64,000 bases of DNA from Trujillonella endophytica (GTDB taxonomy: Bacteria > Actinomycetota > Actinomycetes > Mycobacteriales > Geodermatophilaceae). Under the pieces are notes generated by a model that was not told where the DNA came from, made no database searches, and saw nothing but the letters and a program-made list of their open reading frames with translations. Position numbers and translations under genes: made by a program. The stretch is from NCBI RefSeq assembly GCF_900110555.1, contig NZ_FOEE01000004.1, positions 266,064 through 330,063 of the forward strand, in the 5' to 3' direction. Shown here in pieces: positions 1 through 7,783 of the stretch (the stretch's first letter is position 1; every line of letters begins with the position of its first letter).

Positions 1-124
1 CCTGCACCGCGGCCCGGACCCGCGGGTCGCCGCTGTAGGCGTCGACGAAGCCGCTCTCCAGCCGGTCGAACCGCAGGCCCAGCCGCACGTACTCGAGGGC
101 GAGGTCGGCCTGCGCGCTGCTCAT
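1..124 (-). CDS. Unidentified protein, N-terminus only (cut by window edge)
   Basis: Only the first 41 residues are inside the window, beginning MSSAQADLALEYVRLGLRF. The ATG is at 122-124 on the reverse strand, and the frame is open to the window edge. Codon use is like the neighbours (third positions nearly all G/C), so it is probably a real gene. The segment is soluble-looking, with no signal peptide. It vaguely resembles the start of actinobacterial DUF885-like proteins, but that is a weak impression and I assign no function. It is transcribed away from, and just downstream of, the prenyl synthase gene on the same strand. Confidence 0.55.
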   Translation of the reverse strand, partial: MSSAQADLALEYVRLGLRFDRLESGFVDAYSGDPRVRAAVQ

Positions 125-170
125 GGACGCGAGTCTCGCAGGACCCCCGGCCGGCGTCGTGCCCATGCTG

Positions 171-959
171 CTACCCGCCGTAGCGGCGGTGCCGGGCCGA
201 GTAGGCGCGCAGCGCCCGGAGGAAGTCCACGCGCCGGAACTCCGGCCAGTAGACGTCGGTGAAGTAGAACTCCGAGTGCGCGGTCTGCCACAGCAGGAAG
301 CCCGACAGCCGCTGCTCGCCGCTGGTGCGGATCACCAGGTCGGGGTCGGGCTGGCCCCGGGTGTAGAGGTGCTCGGCGATGTGGTCGACGTCGAGGATCT
401 CGACCAGCTCCTCCAGCGACGTCCCGCGGGCGGCCTGCTCGGCGAGCAGCGAGCGGACGGCGTCGGCGATCTCGCGGCGCCCCCCGTAGCCGACGGCCAG
501 GTTCACCGTGGCCCCCGGGCGGTCGCGGGTGTTCTCCTCGGCCTGCTTGAGGACGGCGACCGTCTCGGCCGGCAACAGCTCCAGCGCGCCCACCGGCCGC
601 AGCTGCCAGCGTCGGTCGGCCGCCGACAGGTCCTCCGCGACGCCCTCGATGATCCGCAGCAGCGGGAACAGCTCGGGCTCGGGCCGGGAGAGGTTGTCGG
701 TGGAGAGCAGGAAGAGAGTGACGACCTCGACGCCGGCCTCGTCGCACCAGCCGAGCAGCGAGGCGATCCGGTCGGCGCCGCGGCGGTGGCCGGCGTTCGG
801 GTCCTCCAGGCCGATGGAGCGCGCCCAGCGGCGGTTCCCGTCGACGATCACGCCCACGTGCCGGGGGGTGTCGGCTCCTACCAGGCCGCGGGCCAGCCTG
901 CGCTCGTAGACCTGGGTGAGCAGGTCGCGCACGAACTGACGCACCCCCACGCACGTCAC
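171..959 (-). CDS. uppS: Cis-prenyl (isoprenyl) diphosphate synthase, Rv1086-like
   Basis: 262-residue cis-prenyltransferase that condenses isopentenyl diphosphate with an allylic diphosphate in the cytosol, making short Z-prenyl diphosphates or polyprenyl carrier precursors for cell-wall lipids. The substrate-binding motif HVGVIVDGNRRWAR (residues 34-47, Asp40 catalytic) has the DGNRRWAR form typical of the actinobacterial Z-farnesyl diphosphate synthase subgroup rather than DGNGRWA. RTSGEQRLSGFLLWQ and the C-terminal FRRVDFLRALRAYSARHRRYG are also family signatures. The GTG start follows a GAGGGG ribosome-binding site by six bases. It is divergent from the hemolysin III gene, an arrangement also seen for Rv1085c/Rv1086. 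The family is certain; whether the product is C15 or longer cannot be read from the sequence. Confidence 0.93.
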   Translation of the reverse strand: MTCVGVRQFVRDLLTQVYERRLARGLVGADTPRHVGVIVDGNRRWARSIGLEDPNAGHRRGADRIASLLGWCDEAGVEVVTLFLLSTDNLSRPEPELFPLLRIIEGVAEDLSAADRRWQLRPVGALELLPAETVAVLKQAEENTRDRPGATVNLAVGYGGRREIADAVRSLLAEQAARGTSLEELVEILDVDHIAEHLYTRGQPDPDLVIRTSGEQRLSGFLLWQTAHSEFYFTDVYWPEFRRVDFLRALRAYSARHRRYGG

Positions 960-1047
960 CCTAGGCCCCTCGGCACGGCGCCGTGCGGCACCCGATCCCG
1001 TGCCGCGGCCACCCCGCCGGCTGCCGGGCAGCTCACAGGCGGCGTAC

Positions 1048-1065
1048 GGCTACGGCGCCGTAACC
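1048..1065. promoter_or_regulatory. Palindromic operator overlapping the trhA -10 region
   Basis: GGCTACG-gcgc-CGTAACC is a near-perfect inverted repeat with 7-bp arms. It overlaps TAACCT (1061-1066), a plausible -10 hexamer lying six bases before the ATG at 1073, so the transcript is probably leaderless and the palindrome would block the promoter when bound. The same palindrome (15 of 18 bases identical) precedes the desaturase gene at 60469-60486. Operator function is inferred. Confidence 0.6.
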
Positions 1066-1072
1066 TCGGTCC

Positions 1073-1891
1073 ATGAGCCGCGCGCCGGAGGAACGGGACG
1101 AGGTCCGGGTCGAGGTCGAGGACGGCGCCGAGCTCGAGGGACCGCGCACCCAGGCCCTCACGGCCGTCCGCGAGGAGGGCGAGCGGGTCGAGCGCGCCTG
1201 GACCTCCGCCGACTTCGGGGACGACGGCGACTGGGAGCATCCCGACACCCGCCCGCGGATGCGCGGCTGGCTGCACCTGTTCGCGTTCTTCGGCGCGGTC
1301 GTCGCCGGCGCCGTCCTCGTTCCGCTGGCCTCCGTGCAGGGCGCCCGGGCCGGGTTCGCGGTCGCCGTCTACTGCGCGACCATCTGCGGGCTGTTCGGGA
1401 TCAGCGCGCTCTACCACCGCCGCCGCTGGTCACCCCGCGGCTGGAAGATCATGAAGCGGCTCGACCACTCGATGATCTTCCTGTTCATCGCGGGCACCTA
1501 CACGCCGTTCGCCCTGCTCGCGGTCGACCAGCCGACCGGCTACTGGATCCTGCTGCTCGTCTGGGCCGGGGCGCTGGCGGGTGTGTCGCTCAAGATGAGC
1601 TGGCCGACCGCTCCCCGCTGGCTCGGGGTGCCGCTCTACATCGGGCTGGGCTGGGTCGCCGTCTTCATCCTCACCGACATCCTGCACATCGCGGGTGTGG
1701 CGTCGCTGGTCCTGCTCGCGGTCGGCGGCGTGCTCTACACGATCGGCGGCGTCGCCTACGGCATCAAGAAGCCCAATCCGTGGCCCGGCGTCTTCGGCTA
1801 CCACGAGGTCTTCCACGCGATGACGATCGTGGCGGCGATCTGCCACTACATCGCCGTGTACTTCGCGATCTACAACTCGCCGTTCCTCTGA
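1073..1891 (+). CDS. trhA: Hemolysin III / TrhA family (PAQR) membrane protein
   Basis: 272-residue seven-helix membrane protein of the hemolysin III/YqfA branch of the PAQR superfamily (relatives of adiponectin receptors). An acidic cytosolic N-terminal tail (about 1-60) precedes seven hydrophobic segments. The presumed zinc-site residues are present: Ser111 and His115 in SALYHRR, Asp131-His132 in the next helix, and His244 and His248 in GYHEVFHAM. Bacterial members are linked to membrane homeostasis; despite the name, haemolysis is not established for most. No Shine-Dalgarno sequence precedes the ATG; a -10-like TAACCT six bases upstream suggests leaderless translation. The overlapping palindrome is shared with the desaturase gene near the other end of the window, hinting at co-regulation of membrane lipid genes. 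Confidence 0.92.
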   Translation: MSRAPEERDEVRVEVEDGAELEGPRTQALTAVREEGERVERAWTSADFGDDGDWEHPDTRPRMRGWLHLFAFFGAVVAGAVLVPLASVQGARAGFAVAVYCATICGLFGISALYHRRRWSPRGWKIMKRLDHSMIFLFIAGTYTPFALLAVDQPTGYWILLLVWAGALAGVSLKMSWPTAPRWLGVPLYIGLGWVAVFILTDILHIAGVASLVLLAVGGVLYTIGGVAYGIKKPNPWPGVFGYHEVFHAMTIVAAICHYIAVYFAIYNSPFL

Positions 1892-1906
1892 GCTCCGGGC
1901 CGGCCC

Positions 1907-3157
1907 TCAGCTGAAGGGCGACCGGTCGTCGAGGCGGGTCGAGGCCCGGCCGGCCAGCCGCCACAGCCGGGCCACCACGTCGCGGTCGGCGTCGGTGACG
2001 AGGTTGCCCATCACCCGCAGCGCGACCGTCATCAGCCCGCGCGAGCGCATGCCCAGCGGACCGGCCGCCGGGAGGAACCGCGGCACGGTCAGCAGCCCGG
2101 CGAGGCGGCGGGCGATGGAGAACGCCTCGCCGTAGTGGCCGCGCAGGGTGGCCGGCCATGCGGTCGACCAGTCCGGCTCGTCGAACAGGTCGACGACGGT
2201 CCGGCCGGTCTCCAGGCCGTAGTCGATGCCCTCGCCGTTGAGCGGGTTCACGCAGCCGGCGGCGTCGCCCACCAGCGCCCAGTTGCGGCCGGCCACCCCG
2301 GAGACGGCGCCGCCCATCGGCAGCAGCGCCGACGCGGGGGCCCGCACCGGGCCCGTCAGCTGCCAGTCCTCGCGTCGCGCGGCGGCGTAGGCGTCCAGCA
2401 GGGGCCGCAGCCGGACGCCGGCCGGGCGGCGCGCCGTCGCCAGCGTGCCCACCCCGATGTTGACCTCCCCGGCGGCGGCGCCCAGCGGGAACACCCAGCC
2501 GTAGCCGGACAGCAGCTCGCCGGCCGCCCCGCGCAGCTCCAGGTGCGAGGAGATCCACTCGTCGGCGGCCCGCCCCGACGGCACGTAGCCGCGCGCGGCC
2601 ACGCCGTACGCGGTGTCGCGGTGCCACTCCCGGCCCAGCACCCGCCCCAGCGGGGAGCGCACCCCGTCGGCGACGACGAGCCGCTCGCAGCCCACCGTCA
2701 CCCGGGCGCCGTCCAGCTCCAGGACGACGCCGGTGACCCGGTCGCCGTCCCGCTCGACGTCGACGGCCCGCGCGCCCTCCAGCGGAGTCGCCCCTGCCTC
2801 CAGCGCGCACCCGCGGATCCGCGCGTCCAGCTCGGTGCGCGGCACGGCGCTGCCGTGGTCGGGGAACTCCCCACCGGGCCACGGCAGCTGCCACTCCCGG
2901 CCGAAGCCGGCCGCCCGCAGGCCCCGGTTGCGGGCGCGCGAGCGGGCCCAGTCCCCCAGCCCCAGCCGGTCCAGCTCCGCGATCGCACGCGGGGTCAGGC
3001 CGTCGCCGCAGGCCTTGTCCCGCGGAAAGACGGCGGCATCGGCCAGCACCACGTCCCGGCCGGCCCGCGCGGCCCACGCGGCGGCTGCCGCCCCGGCGGG
3101 GCCGGCGCCGACGACCAGGACGTCGGTGGCGGACGGCGGGACGACGACGCTGCTCAC
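1907..3157 (-). CDS. Geranylgeranyl reductase family FAD-dependent oxidoreductase (MenJ-like)
   Basis: 416-residue flavoprotein of the geranylgeranyl reductase family. The N-terminal Rossmann dinucleotide motif VVGAGPAGAAAAAWAARAG starts near residue 15, followed by FPRDKACGDGLTPRA (family CGD motif), the middle FAD contact VVADGVRSPLGR, and the C-terminal GDAAGCVNPLNGEGIDYGLETG region. In mycobacteria the close homologue MenJ (Rv0561c) saturates one isoprene double bond of menaquinone; that role is likely but not proved here. The GTG start (MSSVVVPPSATDVLVVGAG) gives a normal length. It converges with the hemolysin III gene, leaving about 15 bases between their stops, and follows the RHH-like gene on the same strand. 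Confidence 0.88.
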   Translation of the reverse strand: MSSVVVPPSATDVLVVGAGPAGAAAAAWAARAGRDVVLADAAVFPRDKACGDGLTPRAIAELDRLGLGDWARSRARNRGLRAAGFGREWQLPWPGGEFPDHGSAVPRTELDARIRGCALEAGATPLEGARAVDVERDGDRVTGVVLELDGARVTVGCERLVVADGVRSPLGRVLGREWHRDTAYGVAARGYVPSGRAADEWISSHLELRGAAGELLSGYGWVFPLGAAAGEVNIGVGTLATARRPAGVRLRPLLDAYAAARREDWQLTGPVRAPASALLPMGGAVSGVAGRNWALVGDAAGCVNPLNGEGIDYGLETGRTVVDLFDEPDWSTAWPATLRGHYGEAFSIARRLAGLLTVPRFLPAAGPLGMRSRGLMTVALRVMGNLVTDADRDVVARLWRLAGRASTRLDDRSPFS

Positions 3158-3203
3158 CGGCCCAGTGTCCCCGAGCCCGCCACCGGGCCCCGGCAGGCGC
3201 CTC

Positions 3204-3806
3204 TCAGTCGGGCCGGGGACCCCGCGCTCGGACCTCCTCGACCGCGGTCATCGCCTCGCGCAGCTCCGTGAGCCAGCTGTCGGCGTTGCTGCCCACCAGG
3301 CGCACGGCCCAGGCCAGGGCCTCCGACCGCGAGCGGGCCACGCCGGCGTCGACGAGCGTGTCGAGGACGAGCCGCTCGGGCTGGCGCAGCCGGGTCATGA
3401 CCGGGACCGACAGCGTGGTGAACAGCTCGCGGACGTCGCCGCAGGCCGCGCCCCACGCCACCGACCGGCCGTACCGATCCTGCGCGGCGTCGGCGACCGC
3501 CATCCGCTGCTCGCGGGTCTCCTCCCGGAAGCGGGCGATCCGGCCGGAGCGGGCGGCGCCGGGGTCGCCCTCCCCCGCCTCGGGCTCGGGGAGCGCGCCG
3601 ACCACCGTGATCTCGTCCCGGTCGATCGACAGCTCCACGGGGCCGGTGAACCAGCCGTCGGGCAGCCGCCCGGCGAACCAGCCGGCGACCTCGGTGCGCT
3701 CGACCGGCGGTGGCGCCTCCTGACCGCGCCCCCGGGCTCCGCGGCCGCGCCCCCAGGGACCGCGCCCCCCGCCGAACGGGGCGTCGGCGAACCGGTGTCC
3801 GTGCAT
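3204..3806 (-). CDS. Uncharacterised protein with C-terminal ribbon-helix-helix-like segment
   Basis: 200 residues. The first 30 are Gly/Arg/Pro-rich (RGPWGRGRGARGRGQ) and low in complexity. The middle (about 36-70) resembles a small beta domain. Residues about 135-180 (VMTRLRQPERLVLDTLVDAGVARSRSEALAWAVRLV, in two parts VMTRLRQPERLVLDTL and SRSEALAWAVRLV) match the strand-helix-turn-helix pattern of CopG/Arc-type DNA-binding domains, in which a beta strand reads the DNA major groove. The ATG follows a strong GAGGAGG five bases upstream. Just upstream, at 3824-3848, lie an inverted repeat and tandem 8-bp repeats that could be its own operator. I infer an autoregulated DNA-binding protein; targets beyond itself are unknown. 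Confidence 0.6.
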   Translation of the reverse strand: MHGHRFADAPFGGGRGPWGRGRGARGRGQEAPPPVERTEVAGWFAGRLPDGWFTGPVELSIDRDEITVVGALPEPEAGEGDPGAARSGRIARFREETREQRMAVADAAQDRYGRSVAWGAACGDVRELFTTLSVPVMTRLRQPERLVLDTLVDAGVARSRSEALAWAVRLVGSNADSWLTELREAMTAVEEVRARGPRPD

Positions 3807-3823
3807 GACAGCCTCCTCGTGCC

Positions 3824-3848
3824 GCGTGTTGATTACACGCTTACACGG
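3824..3848. promoter_or_regulatory. Operator-like repeats (GCGTGT/ACACGC and tandem TTACACG)
   Basis: A perfect inverted repeat GCGTGT-tgatt-ACACGC (3824-3840) overlaps two head-to-tail copies of TTACACG (3833-3839 and 3841-3847, 8-bp spacing). It lies 17-42 bases upstream of the ATG of the RHH-like gene, where the promoter should be. Ribbon-helix-helix proteins typically bind short tandem or inverted hexamers of this kind, so autoregulation is the simplest reading. Confidence 0.5.
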
Positions 3849-3921
3849 TAGGCCGGACGATCGGCCCCGGCCAGGGTCCGCGCTCAGCTCGCAGCGAACC
3901 CCGGCCGGCGACCGGGTCGGG

Positions 3922-4830
3922 TCAGCGGACGGTGAGCCCCCGCCGCACGAGCACGCGCCGCTCCAGCGGGGCGAAGACGAGCAGCTCGATGGCGATCCCG
4001 ACCGCGAGGATGAGCGCGATCGACGTGATCACCAGCGACATCTGGGACAGCTCACGGCCGACGTTGAGCAGCTGCCCGAGCCCCTGACCCAGCTGGGGCG
4101 AGTAGGTGATGAGCTCGGCGGCCATCAGCGACCGCCAGGCGAACGCCCACCCCTGCCGCAGCCCGCCCAGGTACCCGGGGAGCGCCGCGGGCAGCAGCAC
4201 GTACCGGGTGCGGCCCAGCGCCGACAGGCCCAGCACGCGGCCGACCCGGTCGAACAGCGGCGGGACCTGCTTCATGCCGCTGAGCAGGCCGTTGGCGATC
4301 GAGGGCGCGGCCCCCAGCAGGACGACGGTGTAGATGGCGGCGTCCGTCAGCTGGAACCAGATGATCGCCGCGGGCACCCAGGCCACCGACGGCAGGCTCT
4401 GCAGGCCGCTGACGATGGGGCCGATCGCCGCGCGCAGCCACCGGCTCCACCACATGGCCAGGCCGAGGGCGGTGCCGATGACCAGCGACAGCGCGAAGCC
4501 GACGGCGCCGCGGCTCAGGCTGGTCCAGATCGCCTCGAAGGCCCGGCCGTCGGTCACCGACTCCCAGAAGACCTCCCAGACGTCGGCCGGCGACGGCAGC
4601 GCGTACGGCGGCTTGACCTCGGCCACGTAGGCGATCTGCCACACGCCGACGAGCGCGGCCAGGAAGACGATCGGCGGGAGCACCGACCGGACGAACCGCT
4701 TCCCCAGGCTCGGGCCCGGCGGCAGGGTCGCAGCGGTGTCGAGCGCATCCAGGCCGGCCTCGATCGCGCGGGTGCCGACGTCGGGCGACTCGGCCGCCCG
4801 GTTCCCGCTGGGCGTGGTGCTAGTTGCCAT
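3922..4830 (-). CDS. ssuC: ABC transporter permease, sulfonate/taurine/nitrate type
   Basis: 302-residue inner-membrane permease of the SsuC/TauC/NrtB type (BPD_transp_1 fold). After a charged N-terminal stretch (1-45) there are about six membrane helices. The cytoplasmic EAA loop that docks on the ATPase is visible as GLSALGRTRYVLLPAALPG. It is the last gene of a three-gene unit whose start overlaps the end of the ATPase gene by 11 bases, implying translational coupling. The leader peptide ahead of the operon points to sulfur limitation, so an organosulfonate substrate is favoured over nitrate. No monooxygenase (ssuD) is nearby. Confidence 0.85.
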   Translation of the reverse strand: MATSTTPSGNRAAESPDVGTRAIEAGLDALDTAATLPPGPSLGKRFVRSVLPPIVFLAALVGVWQIAYVAEVKPPYALPSPADVWEVFWESVTDGRAFEAIWTSLSRGAVGFALSLVIGTALGLAMWWSRWLRAAIGPIVSGLQSLPSVAWVPAAIIWFQLTDAAIYTVVLLGAAPSIANGLLSGMKQVPPLFDRVGRVLGLSALGRTRYVLLPAALPGYLGGLRQGWAFAWRSLMAAELITYSPQLGQGLGQLLNVGRELSQMSLVITSIALILAVGIAIELLVFAPLERRVLVRRGLTVR

Positions 4831-5650
4831 GACGGCTGATCTCCCGGTGCAGCTCGCGGGTGATCTCGGCCGCGAGCTCGCTGACGCCCGCCGACTCGAT
4901 GGTCCGCGGCTGCGGCAGGTCGACCCGCCACTCCCGCACGATGCGGCCGGGCCGCGAGCCCATGAGGACGACGCGCTGACCCAGCCGCACCGCCTCCCGG
5001 ACGTTGTGCGTCACGAACACCACCGACAGCTGCTGCTCGGCCCACACCCGGGCGAGCTCGAGGTGCAGCACGTCGCGGGTGATGGCGTCCAGCGCCGCGA
5101 ACGGCTCGTCCATCAGCAGGACCGAGCTGTCCTGCGCCAGCGCCCGGGCCAGGGCCACCCGCTGGCGCATGCCCCCGGACAGCTCGTGCACCCGCTTGCG
5201 ACCGGCGTCGGCCAGGTTGACCACGCCCAGCAACCGCGCCGCCTCCGCACGCCGCTCCACCCGGCCGACCCCGCGGGCCCGGAGGGCGAGCTCGACGTTG
5301 CCGCTGGCGGTCAGCCAGGGCAGCAGCGCCGGCTCCTGGAACATCAGCGCCGGCCGCTGCGCGCTGACCTCCACCTGGCCGGCGGTCGGCTTCACCAGGC
5401 CCGCGAGCAGGTTGAGCAGCGTCGACTTGCCGCAGCCCGAGGCTCCGACCAGGCAGACGAACTCGCCCGGCGCCACCGTGAGGTCGACCCCGTCGAGCAC
5501 CGGCGGGCGGCCGCGCTCGAACACCTGGGAGACCCCGCTGACGCGCACGGCGGCGGCCGGACTCCCGGCGTCCGCCACCCCCTCGCCCCGGGACCGGACG
5601 AGCGGGTCCTCGGCGGTCAGCCGATCGGTGGTCAGCTGGTTCGTGGACAT
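4820..5650 (-). CDS. ssuB: ABC transporter ATP-binding protein, sulfonate type
   Basis: 276-residue cytoplasmic ATPase that powers the adjacent permease. Walker A GASGCGKST is at residues 69-77, the Q-loop at MFQEPALLPW (about 102-111), the signature LSGGMRQRVALARAL near 156-170 and Walker B VLLMDEPFAALD near 176-187, with the switch His in FVTHNVREA. These forms (GCGKST, LSGGMRQR, MDEPFAALD) are typical of the SsuB/TauB/NrtD group. The roughly 30-residue N-terminal extension is unusual but in frame. It lies 21 bases downstream of the binding-protein gene and overlaps the permease gene. Confidence 0.9.
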   Translation of the reverse strand: MSTNQLTTDRLTAEDPLVRSRGEGVADAGSPAAAVRVSGVSQVFERGRPPVLDGVDLTVAPGEFVCLVGASGCGKSTLLNLLAGLVKPTAGQVEVSAQRPALMFQEPALLPWLTASGNVELALRARGVGRVERRAEAARLLGVVNLADAGRKRVHELSGGMRQRVALARALAQDSSVLLMDEPFAALDAITRDVLHLELARVWAEQQLSVVFVTHNVREAVRLGQRVVLMGSRPGRIVREWRVDLPQPRTIESAGVSELAAEITRELHREISRHGN

Positions 5651-5671
5651 GGCGAGCCTTCCTGGCAGGGG

Positions 5672-6763
5672 TCAGGCCTCGCCCAGGCCGCCGGCGGACA
5701 CCGGCTCCAGGTCGAGGTCGGAGAGGACGGCGTTGAGCGGGCGGAGGTCGTAGATGCCCTCGATGTCGACCAGCTCCGGGGTGGTGCCGGCGTCGAAGCT
5801 GTGCTGCGCGGACTCCTCCAGCGTCTCCGCCAGCGGGTCCCACGTGACGGAGAGGTTGGACCAGGCGCGGTCGAGCACCTCGGCGGCCAGCGCGGAGCTG
5901 CCGGCGGCCTCGAGCCCGGCGTTCACCGCGGTCTGCGCGGCCTCCGGGTCGTCCTGGGCCAGCTGGACGGCGGCGACGTGCCCGCGCAGCAGGGCCTCGA
6001 CCGCCTCGGGGTTCTCCTCGAGGTACTCGGTGCGCACGATGATGTTCGTCGTCACGAACTCGCCGCCGGGCCACAGGTCGCGCTCGTCGACCAGCACGTG
6101 CGCGCCGGCCTCCAGCACCAGGCGCGAGGCCCACGGCTCGGGGAGCCACGCGCCGTCGAGGTCCCCGGACTGGAACAGCGCGAGGGTGTCGGCGTTCGCC
6201 GTCGGCGCGATGGTCACGTCACCGCCGCCCTCGATGCTGTTCTCCAGGCCCTCCTCGGTGAGCCAGGTGCGGAGCGCGACGTCCTGGGTGTTGCCGAGCT
6301 GCGGCGTGGCCAGGGTGGTGCCCTCGAGGTCCTCCGGCGCGTCGATCCCGTCGCGGACGACGAGCTGCGCGCCGCCCGACGCGGCACCGGAGATGATCCG
6401 GACGGCGTCGCCCTGGCTCTGCCCGTAGGCGTTGATCGCGGGGCTGGGGCCGATGTAGGCGGCGTCCAGCGCTCCGCCGAACACCGCCTCGACGACGTCG
6501 GGGCCGGCGTTGAACACCTGGGTGGACAGCTCCGTGTCGCCGAGCTCGGCCTCGAACAGGCCCTGCTCGACGCCGATCAGCGCCGCGGCGTGCGTGACGT
6601 TGGCGAAGTAGCCCAGGCGGAGCTCGGCAGCGGCCCCCGAGCCGCCGGAGCCGGATTCCCCGGAGTCGTCGGAGTCGTCCCCGCAGGCCACCAGGACGGC
6701 GGCGAGCGGCGTCAGGGCGAGCAGGGAGAGGGCGCGGCGGCGGGTCGTGCGGTGGATGGTCAT
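5672..6763 (-). CDS. ssuA: ABC transporter substrate-binding lipoprotein, sulfonate/nitrate type
   Basis: 363-residue exported binding protein of the SsuA/TauA/NrtA fold. The N-terminus has arginines (TTRRRALSLLAL) and a lipobox LVAC with Cys27 as the lipidated residue, followed by an acidic/Ser-Gly linker (28-46). The mature part starts ELRLGYFANVTHAAALIG, the usual first strand of the family, and contains AYIGPSPAINAYGQS, part of the ligand pocket. It should capture substrate outside the membrane for SsuBC. It heads the operon; about 108 bases separate its start from a small leader ORF with the sulfur-type CRHVD...SALC signature, which supports a sulfur compound as substrate. Confidence 0.88.
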   Translation of the reverse strand: MTIHRTTRRRALSLLALTPLAAVLVACGDDSDDSGESGSGGSGAAAELRLGYFANVTHAAALIGVEQGLFEAELGDTELSTQVFNAGPDVVEAVFGGALDAAYIGPSPAINAYGQSQGDAVRIISGAASGGAQLVVRDGIDAPEDLEGTTLATPQLGNTQDVALRTWLTEEGLENSIEGGGDVTIAPTANADTLALFQSGDLDGAWLPEPWASRLVLEAGAHVLVDERDLWPGGEFVTTNIIVRTEYLEENPEAVEALLRGHVAAVQLAQDDPEAAQTAVNAGLEAAGSSALAAEVLDRAWSNLSVTWDPLAETLEESAQHSFDAGTTPELVDIEGIYDLRPLNAVLSDLDLEPVSAGGLGEA

Positions 6764-6870
6764 CGGTCCTCGTCAGAGCGGAGGCACGCGGCGACGACGG
6801 GAGCGCGGGGCCAGGGAGGCACGCGTCGACGGACCGCGCGCCCGGGGGGAAGGGAGTGGGACGCGCCGGA

Positions 6871-6951
6871 TCAGGCCGACGGACAGAGAGCGCTGCTCAG
6901 CCGGCCGTTGTCGACGTGGCGGCAGGCCACGAGGAGGGGCAGCTGAGGCAC
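6871..6951 (-). CDS. Short leader peptide of the actinobacterial sulfur/cysteine type
   Basis: A 26-codon ORF starting GTG, whose product contains LVACRHVDNGRLSSALC close to its end. Small peptides with the pattern (R/C)RHVDxxRxxSALC are recurrent upstream of sulfate, sulfonate and cysteine genes in actinobacteria, where they are annotated as putative leader peptides; translation through the cysteine codons is thought to sense cysteine supply. Here it lies on the same strand as, and about 108 bases before, the sulfonate-type ABC operon. The GTG start is uncertain, because upstream in-frame GTGs also exist. Reading this peptide supports sulfur control of the operon. Regulation by attenuation is an inference. 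Confidence 0.7.
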   Translation of the reverse strand: MPQLPLLVACRHVDNGRLSSALCPSA

Positions 6952-6974
6952 GGGCGGAAGAGTAACCCACACCA

Positions 6975-6995
6975 ACCCCACCACATCAGTGGGGT
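6975..6995. promoter_or_regulatory. Perfect inverted repeat ahead of the ssu leader ORF
   Basis: ACCCCAC-cacatca-GTGGGGT has 7-bp perfect arms and a 7-base centre. It lies between the divergent sulfonate operon and the AMIN-like secreted protein gene, 23 bases upstream of the leader-peptide GTG. This is a likely operator or promoter element for the sulfur-responsive operon; the binding protein is unknown. Confidence 0.45.
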
Positions 6996-7207
6996 ATGCC
7001 GAACCGTGACGCCACGGCGCCCGCGACCCGGCCGCGGCCTCTGGCAGATATCGCCCAGGCGGCGAGTGAGCGCCCGATCACGGCGGCGATACGTTGCCAA
7101 CGGACACGCCTTGGTTTCGTCGGTCCTGGACATTTCCACTTCTTGTTGGTATCCGGCGCGTCGGCGGACCCTGCCGAACATCAGCTCCACCCCCTCCGGA
7201 GGTCGCC

Positions 7208-7777
7208 ATGTCCCGCCACCCGCACTCCGTCCGCCGCATCACCACCGCCCTCGCCGGGGGCGCCGTCCTGGGGGCCACCGCCGTCGCCGGCCCCGCGTCG
7301 GCGGCCCCGGGCTGCGCGACCGCCTGGGGCTCGCTGGCCGAGAGCGCCACCGGCTCGGCCGTCGGCACGCTCGACGAGATCCGCACCGGGCAGCACGCCT
7401 GCTTCGACCGGATCGTCCTCGACCTCGACGGCGCGGCGGGGACCCGGGTGGGCTACCGGGTCGAGTACGTCGGTCAGGTCGTCCAGGACGGATCGGGAAC
7501 CCCCGTTCCGCTGCGCGGCGCCGCCGACCTGCAGATCGCCGTCACGCTCCCGGCCTACACCGAGGGCGGGGTCGCGACGTACGACCCGACGAACGACGCC
7601 GAGGCCGAGTCCGTGGCCGGATACCGCACCTTCCGCCAGGTCGCGTGGGCCGGGTCCTTCGAGGGCGTGAGCACCGTCGGCCTCGGCGTCCGGGCTCGGC
7701 TGCCGTTCCGGGTGATGGTGCTCGACGGCCCCGGGAACGACGCCCGCCTGGTCGTCGACGTCGCGCACACCTGGTGA
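7208..7777 (+). CDS. Secreted AMIN-like domain protein
   Basis: 189 residues with a clear Sec signal peptide (charged SRHPHSVRR, hydrophobic TTALAGGAVLGATAVAG, cleavage after ASA near residue 31), so the protein is exported. The mature part contains CFDRIVLDLDGAAGTRVGYRVEYV and later GVRARLPFRVMVLDG, the beta-strand pattern of the actinobacterial AMIN-like domain family. The family has no established activity; extracellular or wall-associated binding is the usual guess. Two mature cysteines could pair. The ATG was chosen because CGGAGG lies five bases upstream; a longer frame from 7094 lacks such a site. It converges on the small membrane protein gene across a strong hairpin terminator. Confidence 0.75.
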   Translation: MSRHPHSVRRITTALAGGAVLGATAVAGPASAAPGCATAWGSLAESATGSAVGTLDEIRTGQHACFDRIVLDLDGAAGTRVGYRVEYVGQVVQDGSGTPVPLRGAADLQIAVTLPAYTEGGVATYDPTNDAEAESVAGYRTFRQVAWAGSFEGVSTVGLGVRARLPFRVMVLDGPGNDARLVVDVAHTW

Positions 7778-7783
7778 GCACGC

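Noticed and set aside
6773-6970. A 65-codon Arg/Pro-rich ORF before the ssu operon
   Set aside because: The overlapping 26-codon frame carries the known sulfur leader signature, whereas this frame is low-complexity and has no ribosome-binding site.
6764-6974. A SAM-type riboswitch before the sulfonate operon
   Set aside because: I could not fit the conserved helices of SAM-I or SAM-IV riboswitches; the leader peptide explains the region better.
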